This document shows, piece by piece, positions 52,065-60,612 of a stretch of 64,000 bases of DNA. The notes under the pieces were generated by a model that was not told where the DNA came from, made no database searches, and saw only the letters and a list, made by a program, of their open reading frames with translations. Origin of the DNA: Burkholderiales bacterium 8X (GTDB lineage: Bacteria; Pseudomonadota; Gammaproteobacteria; Burkholderiales; Burkholderiaceae_C); the NCBI GenBank assembly GCA_902506565.1, contig LR732703.1, forward strand, positions 1,074,525 through 1,138,524. Direction: 5' to 3'. A program made the translations under genes and the position numbers. Position 1 is the stretch's first letter. Each line of letters begins with the position of its first letter.

Positions 52065-53725
52065 CAGGGGGATCCTTCTTCTTCGCCGAGCGCCTGGCGC
52101 AGGGCATCGATCTCCATCGCGATCTGCTGTTCGATCGCGCTCAGTTCCTCGAGCAGCTCGCGCGGATCGAGATGCTCGTTCTGCGATTGATTGAGGGGCC
52201 GGTAGCGCGATGCCGACAGGTTGAAATCCTTGCCGCGCAGGTCGTCGGCACTGGCGAACCACCACTTGTGCGGCCACTCGGCGTTTCGGTCGCGAGCCTG
52301 CCACTCGGCCAGGGCGGCATCGCGCCGCGCGAAAGCGGCGGCCATCGCCGGCAGGTCGTCGGTGTCGATCGCGGTGTCGTGGTTGGCGTCGAGCCGATAG
52401 CCGTCATGGTCGACATGCAGGAACTGCACGTGCCCGGTACTGCCGCCGCGGGAGAAGATCAGCACCGAGGTCTTGACGCCCGAATAGGGCTGGAACACGC
52501 CGCTCGGCAGACTCAGCACGGCCTCGATGCGGTTGTCGTCGATCAGCTGGCGCCGCAATTCGCGGTGCGCCGAGGTGGCGCCGAACAGCACGCCCTCCGG
52601 AACGATGACGGCGGCGCGGCCCTCCGGCCGGAGGCTCGCCAGGATGTAGCGCAGGAACAGGAGTTCGGTGGCGCTGGTGGTGCCGATGCGAAGCTCGGCC
52701 ACGATGCGGTCCTTGTCGACCCGGCCCGAGAAGGGCGGGTTGGCGAGCACCACGTGATAGCCGCCGCTCGGCATCTCGAGCGCCTTGCGGCGTTCGATGT
52801 CGAGCGCGGCGGTGAGCACGTTGCGCTGCAGGATCGGCACCTTCGAGAGGCCGCGCAGCGTGAGGTTCATGGCGGCCAGCCGAACCATCTTCGGGTCGAC
52901 ATCGTTGCCGTAGAAGGTGCGGCCCTGCAGGGTGCGCAGGTCGTCGGCCGAAAGCCGGTCGCCGTTGCCGCGCTGGTGCCGCTTGCCGTCGGTCTCGGCT
53001 TCGGAGACGCCCTGTGGCGACGAGTGCGCGAGCCGGATGTGGTTGTAGGCCGCGACCAGGAAACCGGCGGTGCCCGCGGCCGGGTCGTAGACGGTTTCGC
53101 CGAGCTGCGGATCGATCATGCGGACGATGCCGCGAATGATGTGCCGCGGGGTGCGGAACTGGCCGAGTTCGCCGGCCTGCTTGATCTGCCGCAGCACGTG
53201 TTCGAACAGGTCGCCCTTGGTATCGGCGTCGGCCCGGTCGAGCTCGAGGCCGTCGATCAGCTTCAGAAGCTGGGTCAGCACCGTCGGGTCGTCGATGTCC
53301 AGGCGGGCGCCGCGCATGAAATCCTGCGGCGAAGCCTCGCCGATCTGCGCGAAGAACGGAAAGACCTCGTCGCGCACGAAACGCACCAGCGCATCCCCGG
53401 TGAGTTGGCGGGCCCAGGCCGACCACCGAAAGCGGCTGCGATCGATGCGGGGGCTGCCGGTTTGCATCAGCCTGGCCGCGATGCCCCCGTCCTGCAGGTC
53501 GAACGAAAGGGCGTTGAGCGGGTTGCGCAGCTCCCACTCGCCGACGAAGCGGCTTTCGTAGCCGGCTTGCAGCGCGACCGCCTCGGCGTCGATGCCCTCG
53601 ACCAGGTAGAAGAAAAAGAAGAACGAAAGCTGCTCGGCGTTGTTGACCGGATCCGGATAGCCGCCGCCGAAGAGATAGTCGCGAATCTGGTCGATCGACC
53701 GTCGCATGTCGGGGGTCAAGGGCAT
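52064..53725 (-). CDS. hsdM: Type I restriction-modification methyltransferase subunit HsdM
   Basis: A 553-residue N6-adenine methyltransferase. The N-terminal HsdM_N helical domain (RRSIDQIRDYLFGGGYPDP) precedes the catalytic domain with SAM motif VYDPAAGTAGFLVAAYNH and catalytic NPPF (VLANPPFSGR). ATG at 53725 (MPLTPDMRRS) fits the family better than the open frame upstream. It is the first gene of a two-gene unit with hsdS and divergent from the desuccinylase gene. With no hsdR present it can modify DNA but would not cut it unless a nuclease is encoded elsewhere. Confidence 0.93.
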   Translation of the reverse strand: MPLTPDMRRSIDQIRDYLFGGGYPDPVNNAEQLSFFFFFYLVEGIDAEAVALQAGYESRFVGEWELRNPLNALSFDLQDGGIAARLMQTGSPRIDRSRFRWSAWARQLTGDALVRFVRDEVFPFFAQIGEASPQDFMRGARLDIDDPTVLTQLLKLIDGLELDRADADTKGDLFEHVLRQIKQAGELGQFRTPRHIIRGIVRMIDPQLGETVYDPAAGTAGFLVAAYNHIRLAHSSPQGVSEAETDGKRHQRGNGDRLSADDLRTLQGRTFYGNDVDPKMVRLAAMNLTLRGLSKVPILQRNVLTAALDIERRKALEMPSGGYHVVLANPPFSGRVDKDRIVAELRIGTTSATELLFLRYILASLRPEGRAAVIVPEGVLFGATSAHRELRRQLIDDNRIEAVLSLPSGVFQPYSGVKTSVLIFSRGGSTGHVQFLHVDHDGYRLDANHDTAIDTDDLPAMAAAFARRDAALAEWQARDRNAEWPHKWWFASADDLRGKDFNLSASRYRPLNQSQNEHLDPRELLEELSAIEQQIAMEIDALRQALGEEEGSP

Positions 53726-53811
53726 GGGCGGATGCGAAAGGACATGGAGCGGCCGGGGGCGGATGAGGAGCGGGGTGTGAGTGTAGGAGGCAATCCGCGG
53801 ACAATTCACGC

Positions 53812-54744
53812 ATGAATGCTCAACCTGTTTCCATCGAAGTCGTTCAAGGCGACCTTTCGGCTTATCGCAAAGGCAATACCGGCGTCGACTATGTCCATCG
53901 TTTCGAATCCGGCCGGCCGGGTCCGCACGTCCTGATCAACGCCCTGACCCATGGCAACGAGATCTGCGGCATGGTGGCCGCTCGGCACCTGCTCGACACC
54001 GGCGTGCGGCCGCGGGTCGGCACCCTGACGGTGAGCTTCGCGCATGTCGAGGCCTACGACGCCTTCGATCCGAGCCGGCCTTTCGAAAACCGCCAGATCG
54101 TCCACAACCTGAACCGCATCTGGTCGGACGAGATGCTCGAAGGCAGCGAAGACAGCCCCGAATTGCGCCGGGCGCGAGCGCTTCGGCCGGTGGTCGCGGC
54201 CGCCGACCACATCCTCGACATCCACTCGACCAGCCAGGACGTGGTGCCGTTCTGGGTCTACCCGGATTTCGAGCGCAACGCGCAGGTGGCGACGGCGATC
54301 GGCTTGCCGTCGGTGCATCTCGTGATGCCGAACGGCCTGGGCTCCGGAACGCCGCTGATCCAGCACGGACGCCATGCGGGGCAGGACGCGCCCGGCGCAG
54401 CGCTGGTCGCCGAATGCGGCCAGCACTTCAAGCAGGCGACCGCGGATGTGGCGGTGGAAGTCACCTTGCGCTTCCTGGCGCACTTCGGCCTGATCGAGCA
54501 CGAGATGGCGGGGTCTCGAGACGAAGCGCGAAGGTTCCAGCTTTTGGAAACCCACATCATCAAGGACGCGAACTTTAGTTTTGTCCGGCCCCTGATCGGC
54601 TTCGAAGTATTCGCCAAGGGCGAGCTGATCGCCAACAACGGCGAGGACGAGATCCGCGCACCTTGCGACGACTGCACGGTCTTCATGCCGGCGCAGCGCG
54701 CCATCGTCGGGCGCGAGGCCGTGTACCTGACGCGGCCGCTCTGA
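53812..54744 (+). CDS. Succinylglutamate desuccinylase/aspartoacylase family protein
   Basis: A 310-residue zinc hydrolase of the AstE/AspA family that removes an acyl group from an amino acid. Zinc ligands are H47 and E50 (THGNE) and H138 (DIHSTSQD), with the catalytic glutamate in VAECGQHF. There are no ast operon genes nearby, so the substrate may be other than succinylglutamate. Start ATG 53812; the divergent promoter gap to hsdM is 86 bp. The 212-bp gap downstream holds no gene I can support. Confidence 0.9.
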   Translation: MNAQPVSIEVVQGDLSAYRKGNTGVDYVHRFESGRPGPHVLINALTHGNEICGMVAARHLLDTGVRPRVGTLTVSFAHVEAYDAFDPSRPFENRQIVHNLNRIWSDEMLEGSEDSPELRRARALRPVVAAADHILDIHSTSQDVVPFWVYPDFERNAQVATAIGLPSVHLVMPNGLGSGTPLIQHGRHAGQDAPGAALVAECGQHFKQATADVAVEVTLRFLAHFGLIEHEMAGSRDEARRFQLLETHIIKDANFSFVRPLIGFEVFAKGELIANNGEDEIRAPCDDCTVFMPAQRAIVGREAVYLTRPL

Positions 54745-54956
54745 GGCCCGTGTTGAAAGGCTCGGGGCACGGCCGAGGACATCGCGACGTAACGCCTGCG
54801 CACAACGGCTGATGCGGGCGAACGACGGCTTGTAGGCGCATGCGCTCGCCACGGCGCGCACATGGCCGATCAAGCCCAACCGCATCCGGTGGTCAACATG
54901 CCTTAAAGCCAGCGCAATCCGGCGTCGGTTCGTTGATCGCCACATCGGAGGCTGCC

Positions 54957-56147
54957 ATGCCGACTTTTCTCGACCAGTTCGTCGACCCCACTGACCCGAA
55001 CCGGGTTGCGGCCTTCGCGGCGCCGGCGCCGGCGCCGGTTCGGGTGCTGGGCTGGACCCTCGACCCCGAAAGCTATGCCAGCCTTCACGAACGCGTGACG
55101 CGGCGGTCTCATGCCGAGCGCATCGCGGCATTGAAGGGTCTCCAGTACGCCGGGGAGATCGCCGACGGCCCGCCGGTGCAGGCGACCGGCGGCCAGCCGC
55201 AGGGCTATTACGTGCCGAGCGACACGATCGTCGGCTGCGAACTCGCACAGCAGATGGGTATCCGGCACGAAGGCGACCTGTTCGGCGGCGTGGTGCCGCA
55301 CGCCTATGTCTCGACCAAGGCGATCAGCCACGGGCTTTTCGGCAGCCAGCCGGCGGCGCCGCCGGAATGGGATGCGGCTCTCGCGCCGCGCATTCGTTCG
55401 AGCGTGCTGGACGGCTACACCGCCTTCAGCAAGGCGGATGCGCGCGCGGCCGGTCGTTCGTTGCTGGCGGCCGGCAGCGTGCGGGTCAAGCCGGTTCGCG
55501 CCACCGGCGGCCGCGGGCAGTCGGTTGCGCTGGATGCCGATGCGCTCGACCGTCAGATCGCCGAAGCGCCCAACCTGGAGACCGACGGACTGGTGCTGGA
55601 GCGCAACCTTCGCAAGCCCCGCACGCTGAGCATCGGGCAGGTCAGCGTCGGCGCGATGCGGGTCAGCTACTACGGGCTGCAGCGCCTCACCCGCAACCAC
55701 AAGGGCGACTGGGTCTACGGCGGGTCGGACCTCACCTGCGTCTGCGGCGATCTCGACGTGCTGCATGGGATGCCGCTCGCGCCGTCGCTCAAGCTGGCCA
55801 TCAACCAGGCCCGGGCCTACCATGCGGCGGTGATGGAAACTTTCCCCGGCTTCATGGCATCGCGCATCAACTACGACGTGGCGCAGGGCCGCGACGACGC
55901 GGGCCGTTGGTGCTCCGGCGTGCTCGAACAGTCCTGGCGGATCGGGGGCGCGACCGGCGCCGAGATTGCGGCGATGGAGGTGTTTCGAGCCGAGCCGCAT
56001 CGCCAGCAGGTGCGGGCTTCGTGCGTCGAGGTGTTCGGCGAGGCCGAGCTGCCGCCGGGCGCCAGGGTTTACTTCAGCGACATCGATCCCGCCGTGGGCC
56101 GCCTGACGAAGTACAGCTTCGTCGAACCGCATGCCGACCCGACATAG
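54957..56147 (+). CDS. DUF3182 family protein
   Basis: A 396-residue protein of the DUF3182 family, common in Burkholderiales and without known activity. The C-terminal half has the look of an ATP-grasp-like enzyme (VRVKPVRATGGRGQSVALD, then LVLERNLRKPRTLSIGQ, and FMASRINYDVAQGRDDAG), which is an inference from pattern alone. ATG at 54957 is chosen; the open frame extends further upstream without family similarity. Its last 17 bases overlap the next gene, so it is coupled to the hydrolase. Confidence 0.82.
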   Translation: MPTFLDQFVDPTDPNRVAAFAAPAPAPVRVLGWTLDPESYASLHERVTRRSHAERIAALKGLQYAGEIADGPPVQATGGQPQGYYVPSDTIVGCELAQQMGIRHEGDLFGGVVPHAYVSTKAISHGLFGSQPAAPPEWDAALAPRIRSSVLDGYTAFSKADARAAGRSLLAAGSVRVKPVRATGGRGQSVALDADALDRQIAEAPNLETDGLVLERNLRKPRTLSIGQVSVGAMRVSYYGLQRLTRNHKGDWVYGGSDLTCVCGDLDVLHGMPLAPSLKLAINQARAYHAAVMETFPGFMASRINYDVAQGRDDAGRWCSGVLEQSWRIGGATGAEIAAMEVFRAEPHRQQVRASCVEVFGEAELPPGARVYFSDIDPAVGRLTKYSFVEPHADPT

Positions 56148-56907
56148 CAAGATCGATATTCCGGTCGACGGCCAGCACATCGACGGCACGCTGGTCGCGG
56201 CTTCGAACACGGTGCCGGGCGTGTTGCTGGTGCATGGCTGGGACGGCAGCCAGGAGCAGTACCTGGCGCGGGCACACGAGATCGCCGCGCTCGGCTGCGT
56301 CTGCCTCACCTTCGACCTGCGCGGCCATGCGCGGCACGCGGCCCAGCGCCGATCGGTGAGTCGCAACGACAACCTGCGCGACCTGCTGGCCGCCTACGAC
56401 GTGCTGGTGGGGCATCCGACGGTGGACCCCGAATCGATCGCGATCGTCGGCAGCAGCTACGGCGGTTACCTGGCCGCGATCGCCACCACGGTTCGAAAGG
56501 TGCGGTGGCTGGCGCTGCGTGCGCCGGCGCTGTATCGCGATTCGCAATGGGAGGTGCCGAAGGGCTCGCTGAGCCGGAGCGACCTGGCGACCTACCGTCA
56601 ATCCGTGGTGCCGTCCGACGAGAACCGCGCGCTCAAGGCCTGCGCGGCGTTTCGCGGCGATGCGCTCATCGTCGAGTCGGAGCACGACAAGACGGTGCCG
56701 CACCCGGTGATCGAAAGCTATCTGGGTTCGCTCAAGCGCGTGAAGTCGGTCACCTACCGGGTGTTGGCGGATGCCGACCACGCCCTCTCGACCGAGAGTG
56801 CGCGGCAGGCCTACGGGATGCTGCTGGTGTCGTGGATGACCGAGATGACGCTGGGCGCGCGGGCGGCGACCGGATTGCTCCGGCCGCTGCCGCACAGTCC
56901 GCGTTGA
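56131..56907 (+). CDS. Alpha/beta hydrolase (dienelactone hydrolase-like)
   Basis: A 258-residue serine hydrolase. HGWDGSQEQYL gives the oxyanion region, GSSYGGYLA the nucleophile elbow, and ESEHDKTVP and DADHALS the acid and histidine. It has no export signal. The 17-bp overlap with the DUF3182 gene predicts a joint function, perhaps making and breaking an ester or amide bond. Substrate unknown. Confidence 0.88.
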   Translation: MPTRHSKIDIPVDGQHIDGTLVAASNTVPGVLLVHGWDGSQEQYLARAHEIAALGCVCLTFDLRGHARHAAQRRSVSRNDNLRDLLAAYDVLVGHPTVDPESIAIVGSSYGGYLAAIATTVRKVRWLALRAPALYRDSQWEVPKGSLSRSDLATYRQSVVPSDENRALKACAAFRGDALIVESEHDKTVPHPVIESYLGSLKRVKSVTYRVLADADHALSTESARQAYGMLLVSWMTEMTLGARAATGLLRPLPHSPR

Positions 56908-56980
56908 GCGCAGTCGGTGCGCTGAGATCGTTCCGCTCCTGCGACGAGCAAGGAGCTTGGCGCAAGAGCAATTCCTTCTG

Positions 56981-57211
56981 CTAGTGCTGCTGCTCCTTGC
57001 CTCGCCCGGTCTCGGCCTGCAATTCGTCGATGCGGCGCGAGGCGTCTGCCTTGCTCAGGTTCTCGTCGACGGGCTGCTTGGCTTCTTCGCTCAAGGTCTT
57101 GAGGTAGGAGCGCTGCGCGCCGGTCATCGGCTCGTCGCCGGTGACCCACTGCGACGGGTCCTTCTCCATGTTGCTCTGTTCATGGAGGGCCTGGGTTTGC
57201 TTGTCGGTCAT
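56981..57211 (-). CDS. DUF3072 family small protein
   Basis: A 76-residue, charged, helical protein with the DUF3072 pattern: EKDPSQWVTGDEPMTGAQRSYL, then LSEEAKQP and LSKADASRRIDELQ. Proteins of this family are often stress-linked in annotation but have no proven role. It is third in the run glnS, M23 peptidase, DUF3072, about 92 bp after the peptidase gene. Confidence 0.88.
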   Translation of the reverse strand: MTDKQTQALHEQSNMEKDPSQWVTGDEPMTGAQRSYLKTLSEEAKQPVDENLSKADASRRIDELQAETGRGKEQQH

Positions 57212-57303
57212 TCGAAGCTCCTGAGAATGCTGTTGAAAAAAACAGTATTCGCCGCCGCTGCGCGCGCCGCGTAGGTCAAGGGCGCGGGTCGCTGTCCGGC
57301 GCG

Positions 57304-58215
57304 TCAGGACGCCAGGAACAGCGCGGGGTCGACCATCGCCCGGTTCAAGCTCACCGACCAGTGCAGGTGCGGCCCGGTGACACGTCCGGTGGCGCCGACC
57401 GCGCCGAGGCGCTCGCCGGCACGCAGGCGGTCGCCGCTTCGAACATCCATGGCGCTCAGGTGGCAGTACATCGTGAGCAATCCGCGGCCATGGTCGAGCC
57501 AGACCGTGCCGCCGTTGAAGAAGTAGTCGCCGACATCGATCACGGTGCCGGCCAGCGGTGCAACGACCGGCGTGCCCGTGGCTGCCGCGATGTCCATGCC
57601 GCTGTGCGGATTGCGAGACTGCCCGTTGAACACGCGGCGCAGGCCGAACGAACTCGACCGGCGGCCCGGCACCGGCACTTCCATCTCCAAGCGCTCCGGA
57701 TAGGGCTCGCTGTAGGCCGCGGTGACCTTGGCGAGGTGGGTGCGCTCCCGCTCGTAGCGGGCAAGATCCGCGGGCGCAAGGTCGACCTTGCCGGGGGGCA
57801 CCTTGAGTTGCTGCTCGCTGTAGCGCTTCGGGGAGATCACGTAACGCAATCGGCGCGTCGAAACGGATGTCGATGTCGATGTCGATGTCGATGTCGATGT
57901 CGCCGCGCGGCGCGCCTCGCGCACTTCGACGAAGGCCTCGCCCGGAGCCGCGGAAAGCGGAATGCCGACCAACGCCGTCCATTCGATCGGATCGCCGACC
58001 ACCAGCACCGGCAAGTCGCCGACCAGCGCGCCCGGCCTTTCCGCGGCCGGACCCAGCGACAGGCGCGCGACGCCGCCCGGTACCTGCGAGGGCTGCGGGA
58101 ACACCGCCCCGGCCCCTTGGCCCTGACTGCGCGCAGGGGTCGGATGAAGCAGGGCAAGGGTCGCGCCGCCGGCGGATGCCAGCACGAAGCGCCTTCGATC
58201 GAGTTCGGCTTGCAC
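57304..58215 (-). CDS. M23-family peptidase with Ser/Thr repeat
   Basis: A 303-residue LysM-less M23 (LytM-like) zinc metallopeptidase. Zinc-site motifs are HSGMDIAA (with H and D), HLSAMDVRSGDRL and TGPHLHWSVS, the HxH pair near the C-terminus. The N-terminus has RRRFVLASAGGATLALLHP, a twin-arginine-like signal, so export in folded form is possible. A (TS)6 tract interrupts the region before the catalytic domain. The start is GTG at 58215, three bases after the glnS stop. Family members cut peptidoglycan cross-bridges or act as activators of amidases. Confidence 0.9.
   Translation of the reverse strand: MQAELDRRRFVLASAGGATLALLHPTPARSQGQGAGAVFPQPSQVPGGVARLSLGPAAERPGALVGDLPVLVVGDPIEWTALVGIPLSAAPGEAFVEVREARRAATSTSTSTSTSTSVSTRRLRYVISPKRYSEQQLKVPPGKVDLAPADLARYERERTHLAKVTAAYSEPYPERLEMEVPVPGRRSSSFGLRRVFNGQSRNPHSGMDIAAATGTPVVAPLAGTVIDVGDYFFNGGTVWLDHGRGLLTMYCHLSAMDVRSGDRLRAGERLGAVGATGRVTGPHLHWSVSLNRAMVDPALFLAS
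57866..57901. repeat. Hexanucleotide repeat within the M23 peptidase gene
   Basis: Six exact copies of GATGTC (plus-strand reading) encode Thr-Ser repeats on the minus strand in the linker ahead of the catalytic domain. As each unit is two codons, copy-number change would lengthen or shorten the linker without shifting the frame. Confidence 0.95.
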
Positions 58216-58217
58216 CT

Positions 58218-60023
58218 CTACTTGCCCCAGCTGTCGCGAAGGCCCGCGGCCCGGTTGAACACCAGCGGGCCGGACGAGGTGGCGCGCGGGTCGGGAACGA
58301 AGTAGCCGTGCCGCTCGAACTGGAACGCGCCGCCGCTCGCCGGCGCATCCTTCAGGCAGGGCTCGACGAATGCCTTCACCGTGACCAGGCTCTCCGTGTT
58401 CAATTCGTCGTGCAATTCACCCGAACCCGGATTCGGCGCCGCGAACAGGCGCTCGTACAGCCGGACCTCGGCCTCGACCGCGTCCGCCACCGCGACCCAG
58501 GTGATGTTGCCCTTCACCTTGACCGCATCCGCGCCCGGCGTGCCGCTCTTGGTGTCGGGCACCAGCCGGGCCTGCACCTCGACCAGCCGGCCTTCGGCAT
58601 CCCGCACGGCGCCGGTGCATTCGACGACATGCCCGTACTTGAGCCGAACCTTGTTGCCCGGGAACAGCCGGAAAAATCCCTTCGGCTGAACGTCTTCGTA
58701 GTCGGTGCGCTCGATCCAGACCTCGCGGCCCAGCTTGAAGCTGCGCCGGCCGAGTTCCGGAAGATGCGGGTGGACGGGCGCCGAGCAGTCGTCGAGCACC
58801 TCGTCGCCGCCCATCCGTGCCGCCCAGTCGGTGATGACCAGCTTGACCGGGTCGAGCACCGCCATGGCACGCGGCGCGGTCGGGTCGAGCGTGTCGCGCA
58901 GGGCCGCCTCGAGGCTCGCGTAGTCGATCCAGCCGCCCGACTTGGTCACCCCCGAACGTTCGCAGAAGAGCTTGAGCGCGGCGGGCGTGTAGCCGCGGCG
59001 GCGGAGGCCTGCGAGCGTGGGCATGCGCGGGTCGTCCCAGCCGTCGACCAGGCCTTCCTCGACCAGCTGGCGGAGCTTGCGCTTGCTGGTGACGATGTGC
59101 GTGACGTTGAGCCGGGCGAATTCGTACTGGCGCGGATGCGGGCTGGCGATCAGGCCGCCTTCGGCGAGACGGTCGAGCAGCCAGTCGTAGAAGGGGCGCT
59201 GGTCCTCGAATTCGAGCGTGCAGATGCTATGGGTGATCTCCTCCAGCGCGTCCTCGATCGGATGGGCGAAGGTGTACATCGGATAGATGCACCACTTGTC
59301 GCCGGTGTTGTGATGCGTCGCCCGGCGGATGCGGTAGAGCGCCGGGTCCCGCAGGTTGATGTTGGGGCTCGCCATGTCGATCTTCGCCCGCAGCACCGCG
59401 GCGCCGTCGTCGAGCTGGCCGTCGCGCATCGCGCGAAAGCGGGCGAGGTTCTCGTCCGGGCTGCGGCTGCGGAAGGGGCTGTCGACGCCGGGCGTATTGA
59501 AGTCGCCGCGCGTGGCCCGGATCTCTTCGGCGCTCTGCTCGTCGACGTACGCGAGTCCGGACTCGATCAGGTGTTCGGCGGCCCGGTACATGAAGTCGAA
59601 GTAGTCGCTCGCGAAGTAGACATGCTCCGCGGCCTGACCGGGACTCTGCGGCTGGTCGGCCAGCCGGGTGTCGTAGCCGAGCCATTCGACGGCATCGCGG
59701 ATCGCGTCGACATACTCCTGCTCTTCCTTCTCGGGGTTGGTGTCGTCGAAGCGCAGATGGCAGACGCCGCCGTACTCGCGTGCCAGTTCGAAGTTGAGCC
59801 AGATGCTCTTGGCATGGCCGATGTGGAGGTAGCCGTTGGGTTCCGGCGGAAAGCGGAGCCGGACCTGCGCCGGATCGTCGATACCCTCGGCATGGTGCCG
59901 TGCGTCGCCCGGGGAGCCGCCCCAGCGGCGCTTTGAATAGGTACCTTGCTGGAGGTCGTTCTCGATCACATGGCGAAGGAAATTACTCGGCTTGGAAGGC
60001 TCTTGCACGGGGGGAGAAGTCAT
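58218..60023 (-). CDS. glnS: Glutaminyl-tRNA synthetase
   Basis: A 601-residue class I aminoacyl-tRNA synthetase. HIGH motif is PPEPNGYLHIGHAKS and the KMSKS-equivalent is VTSKRKL (about 330), both intact. The N-terminal NFLRHVIENDLQQG and the beta-barrel anticodon-binding C-terminus (VWIERTDYEDV, then KGFFRLFPGNKVRLKYG) are normal. ATG at 60023 is used; an ATG three codons earlier at 60032 is equally possible, with no strong ribosome-binding site for either. It likely heads an operon with the peptidase and DUF3072 genes. Confidence 0.95.
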   Translation of the reverse strand: MTSPPVQEPSKPSNFLRHVIENDLQQGTYSKRRWGGSPGDARHHAEGIDDPAQVRLRFPPEPNGYLHIGHAKSIWLNFELAREYGGVCHLRFDDTNPEKEEQEYVDAIRDAVEWLGYDTRLADQPQSPGQAAEHVYFASDYFDFMYRAAEHLIESGLAYVDEQSAEEIRATRGDFNTPGVDSPFRSRSPDENLARFRAMRDGQLDDGAAVLRAKIDMASPNINLRDPALYRIRRATHHNTGDKWCIYPMYTFAHPIEDALEEITHSICTLEFEDQRPFYDWLLDRLAEGGLIASPHPRQYEFARLNVTHIVTSKRKLRQLVEEGLVDGWDDPRMPTLAGLRRRGYTPAALKLFCERSGVTKSGGWIDYASLEAALRDTLDPTAPRAMAVLDPVKLVITDWAARMGGDEVLDDCSAPVHPHLPELGRRSFKLGREVWIERTDYEDVQPKGFFRLFPGNKVRLKYGHVVECTGAVRDAEGRLVEVQARLVPDTKSGTPGADAVKVKGNITWVAVADAVEAEVRLYERLFAAPNPGSGELHDELNTESLVTVKAFVEPCLKDAPASGGAFQFERHGYFVPDPRATSSGPLVFNRAAGLRDSWGK

Positions 60024-60158
60024 GGTTTTCATTCTAGGCGGGGGTCCGGCGACGTTACGTCCTGAAACGTTCTTCACAGAGCAGCGTGCACCGGCTTCAC
60101 CTTTGCGGCGTTCAATCGATTCATGGGCAAACGACGCCCGTTCACAGGAGCAGACAAC

Positions 60159-60485
60159 ATGACCCCGATTCGTTCCACCTTCTTCAAATGCGCTGCGGTC
60201 GCCGCAGTGGCGGCGGGTGCGTTGTTCACGGCCGCTTCGGCCAACGCGAGCGGCGTGCAATGGTCGGTCGGCATCAATGCCCCCGGCGTTGCCCTCGGTG
60301 TCGCCGCGCCTCCGGTGTATTACGCGCCGGCCCCGGTCTACTACAACGCGCCGCCGGTTTATTACCAGCCGCCGCCTCCGGTCTATTACCGGCCGGCCCC
60401 GGTGTACTACGGCCCCCGCCCGTACTACGGTCCGCCGCCCGGCTACTACCGCCACCACCATCAGCATCGGCGCGATTGGCGCTGA
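60159..60485 (+). CDS. Secreted proline/tyrosine-rich repeat protein
   Basis: A 108-residue exported protein. The signal peptide ends near AASANASG. The mature part is dominated by PVYY units (PVYYAPAPVYYNAPPVYYQP and so on), followed by a histidine/arginine tail (YYRHHHQHRRDWR). AGGAG lies upstream of the ATG at 60159; a longer frame starting at 60123 is less likely. Such PVYY proteins occur in many betaproteobacterial genomes, with unknown function; tyrosine-rich repeats suggest cross-linking or metal or surface adhesion. A strong terminator follows. Confidence 0.85.
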   Translation: MTPIRSTFFKCAAVAAVAAGALFTAASANASGVQWSVGINAPGVALGVAAPPVYYAPAPVYYNAPPVYYQPPPPVYYRPAPVYYGPRPYYGPPPGYYRHHHQHRRDWR

Positions 60486-60542
60486 ACGCGGCCACCCGGC
60501 ATTAGAGGCCCTTGCGGCTCTGATGCATCGGTCGTCGAACCA

Positions 60543-60574
60543 AAGGCCGGCTCCGGAAGGAGTCGGCCTTTTTT
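60543..60574 (+). terminator. Rho-independent terminator after the PVYY-repeat gene
   Basis: A 12-bp stem with one mismatch (AAGGCCGGCTCC / GGAGTCGGCCTT) and loop GGAA is followed by six T. It ends the plus-strand gene about 57 bp after its stop and, as the next gene comes from the other strand, may also stop converging transcripts. Confidence 0.92.
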
Positions 60575-60612
60575 CATGAGGGTCGCCGGCTCGCGGCGAC
60601 CCTTGACGCCCT

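Noticed and set aside
57866..57901. Possible CRISPR or satellite array suggested by repeated units
   Set aside because: Units are six bases in perfect tandem without spacers and lie within a coding sequence, so this is a microsatellite.
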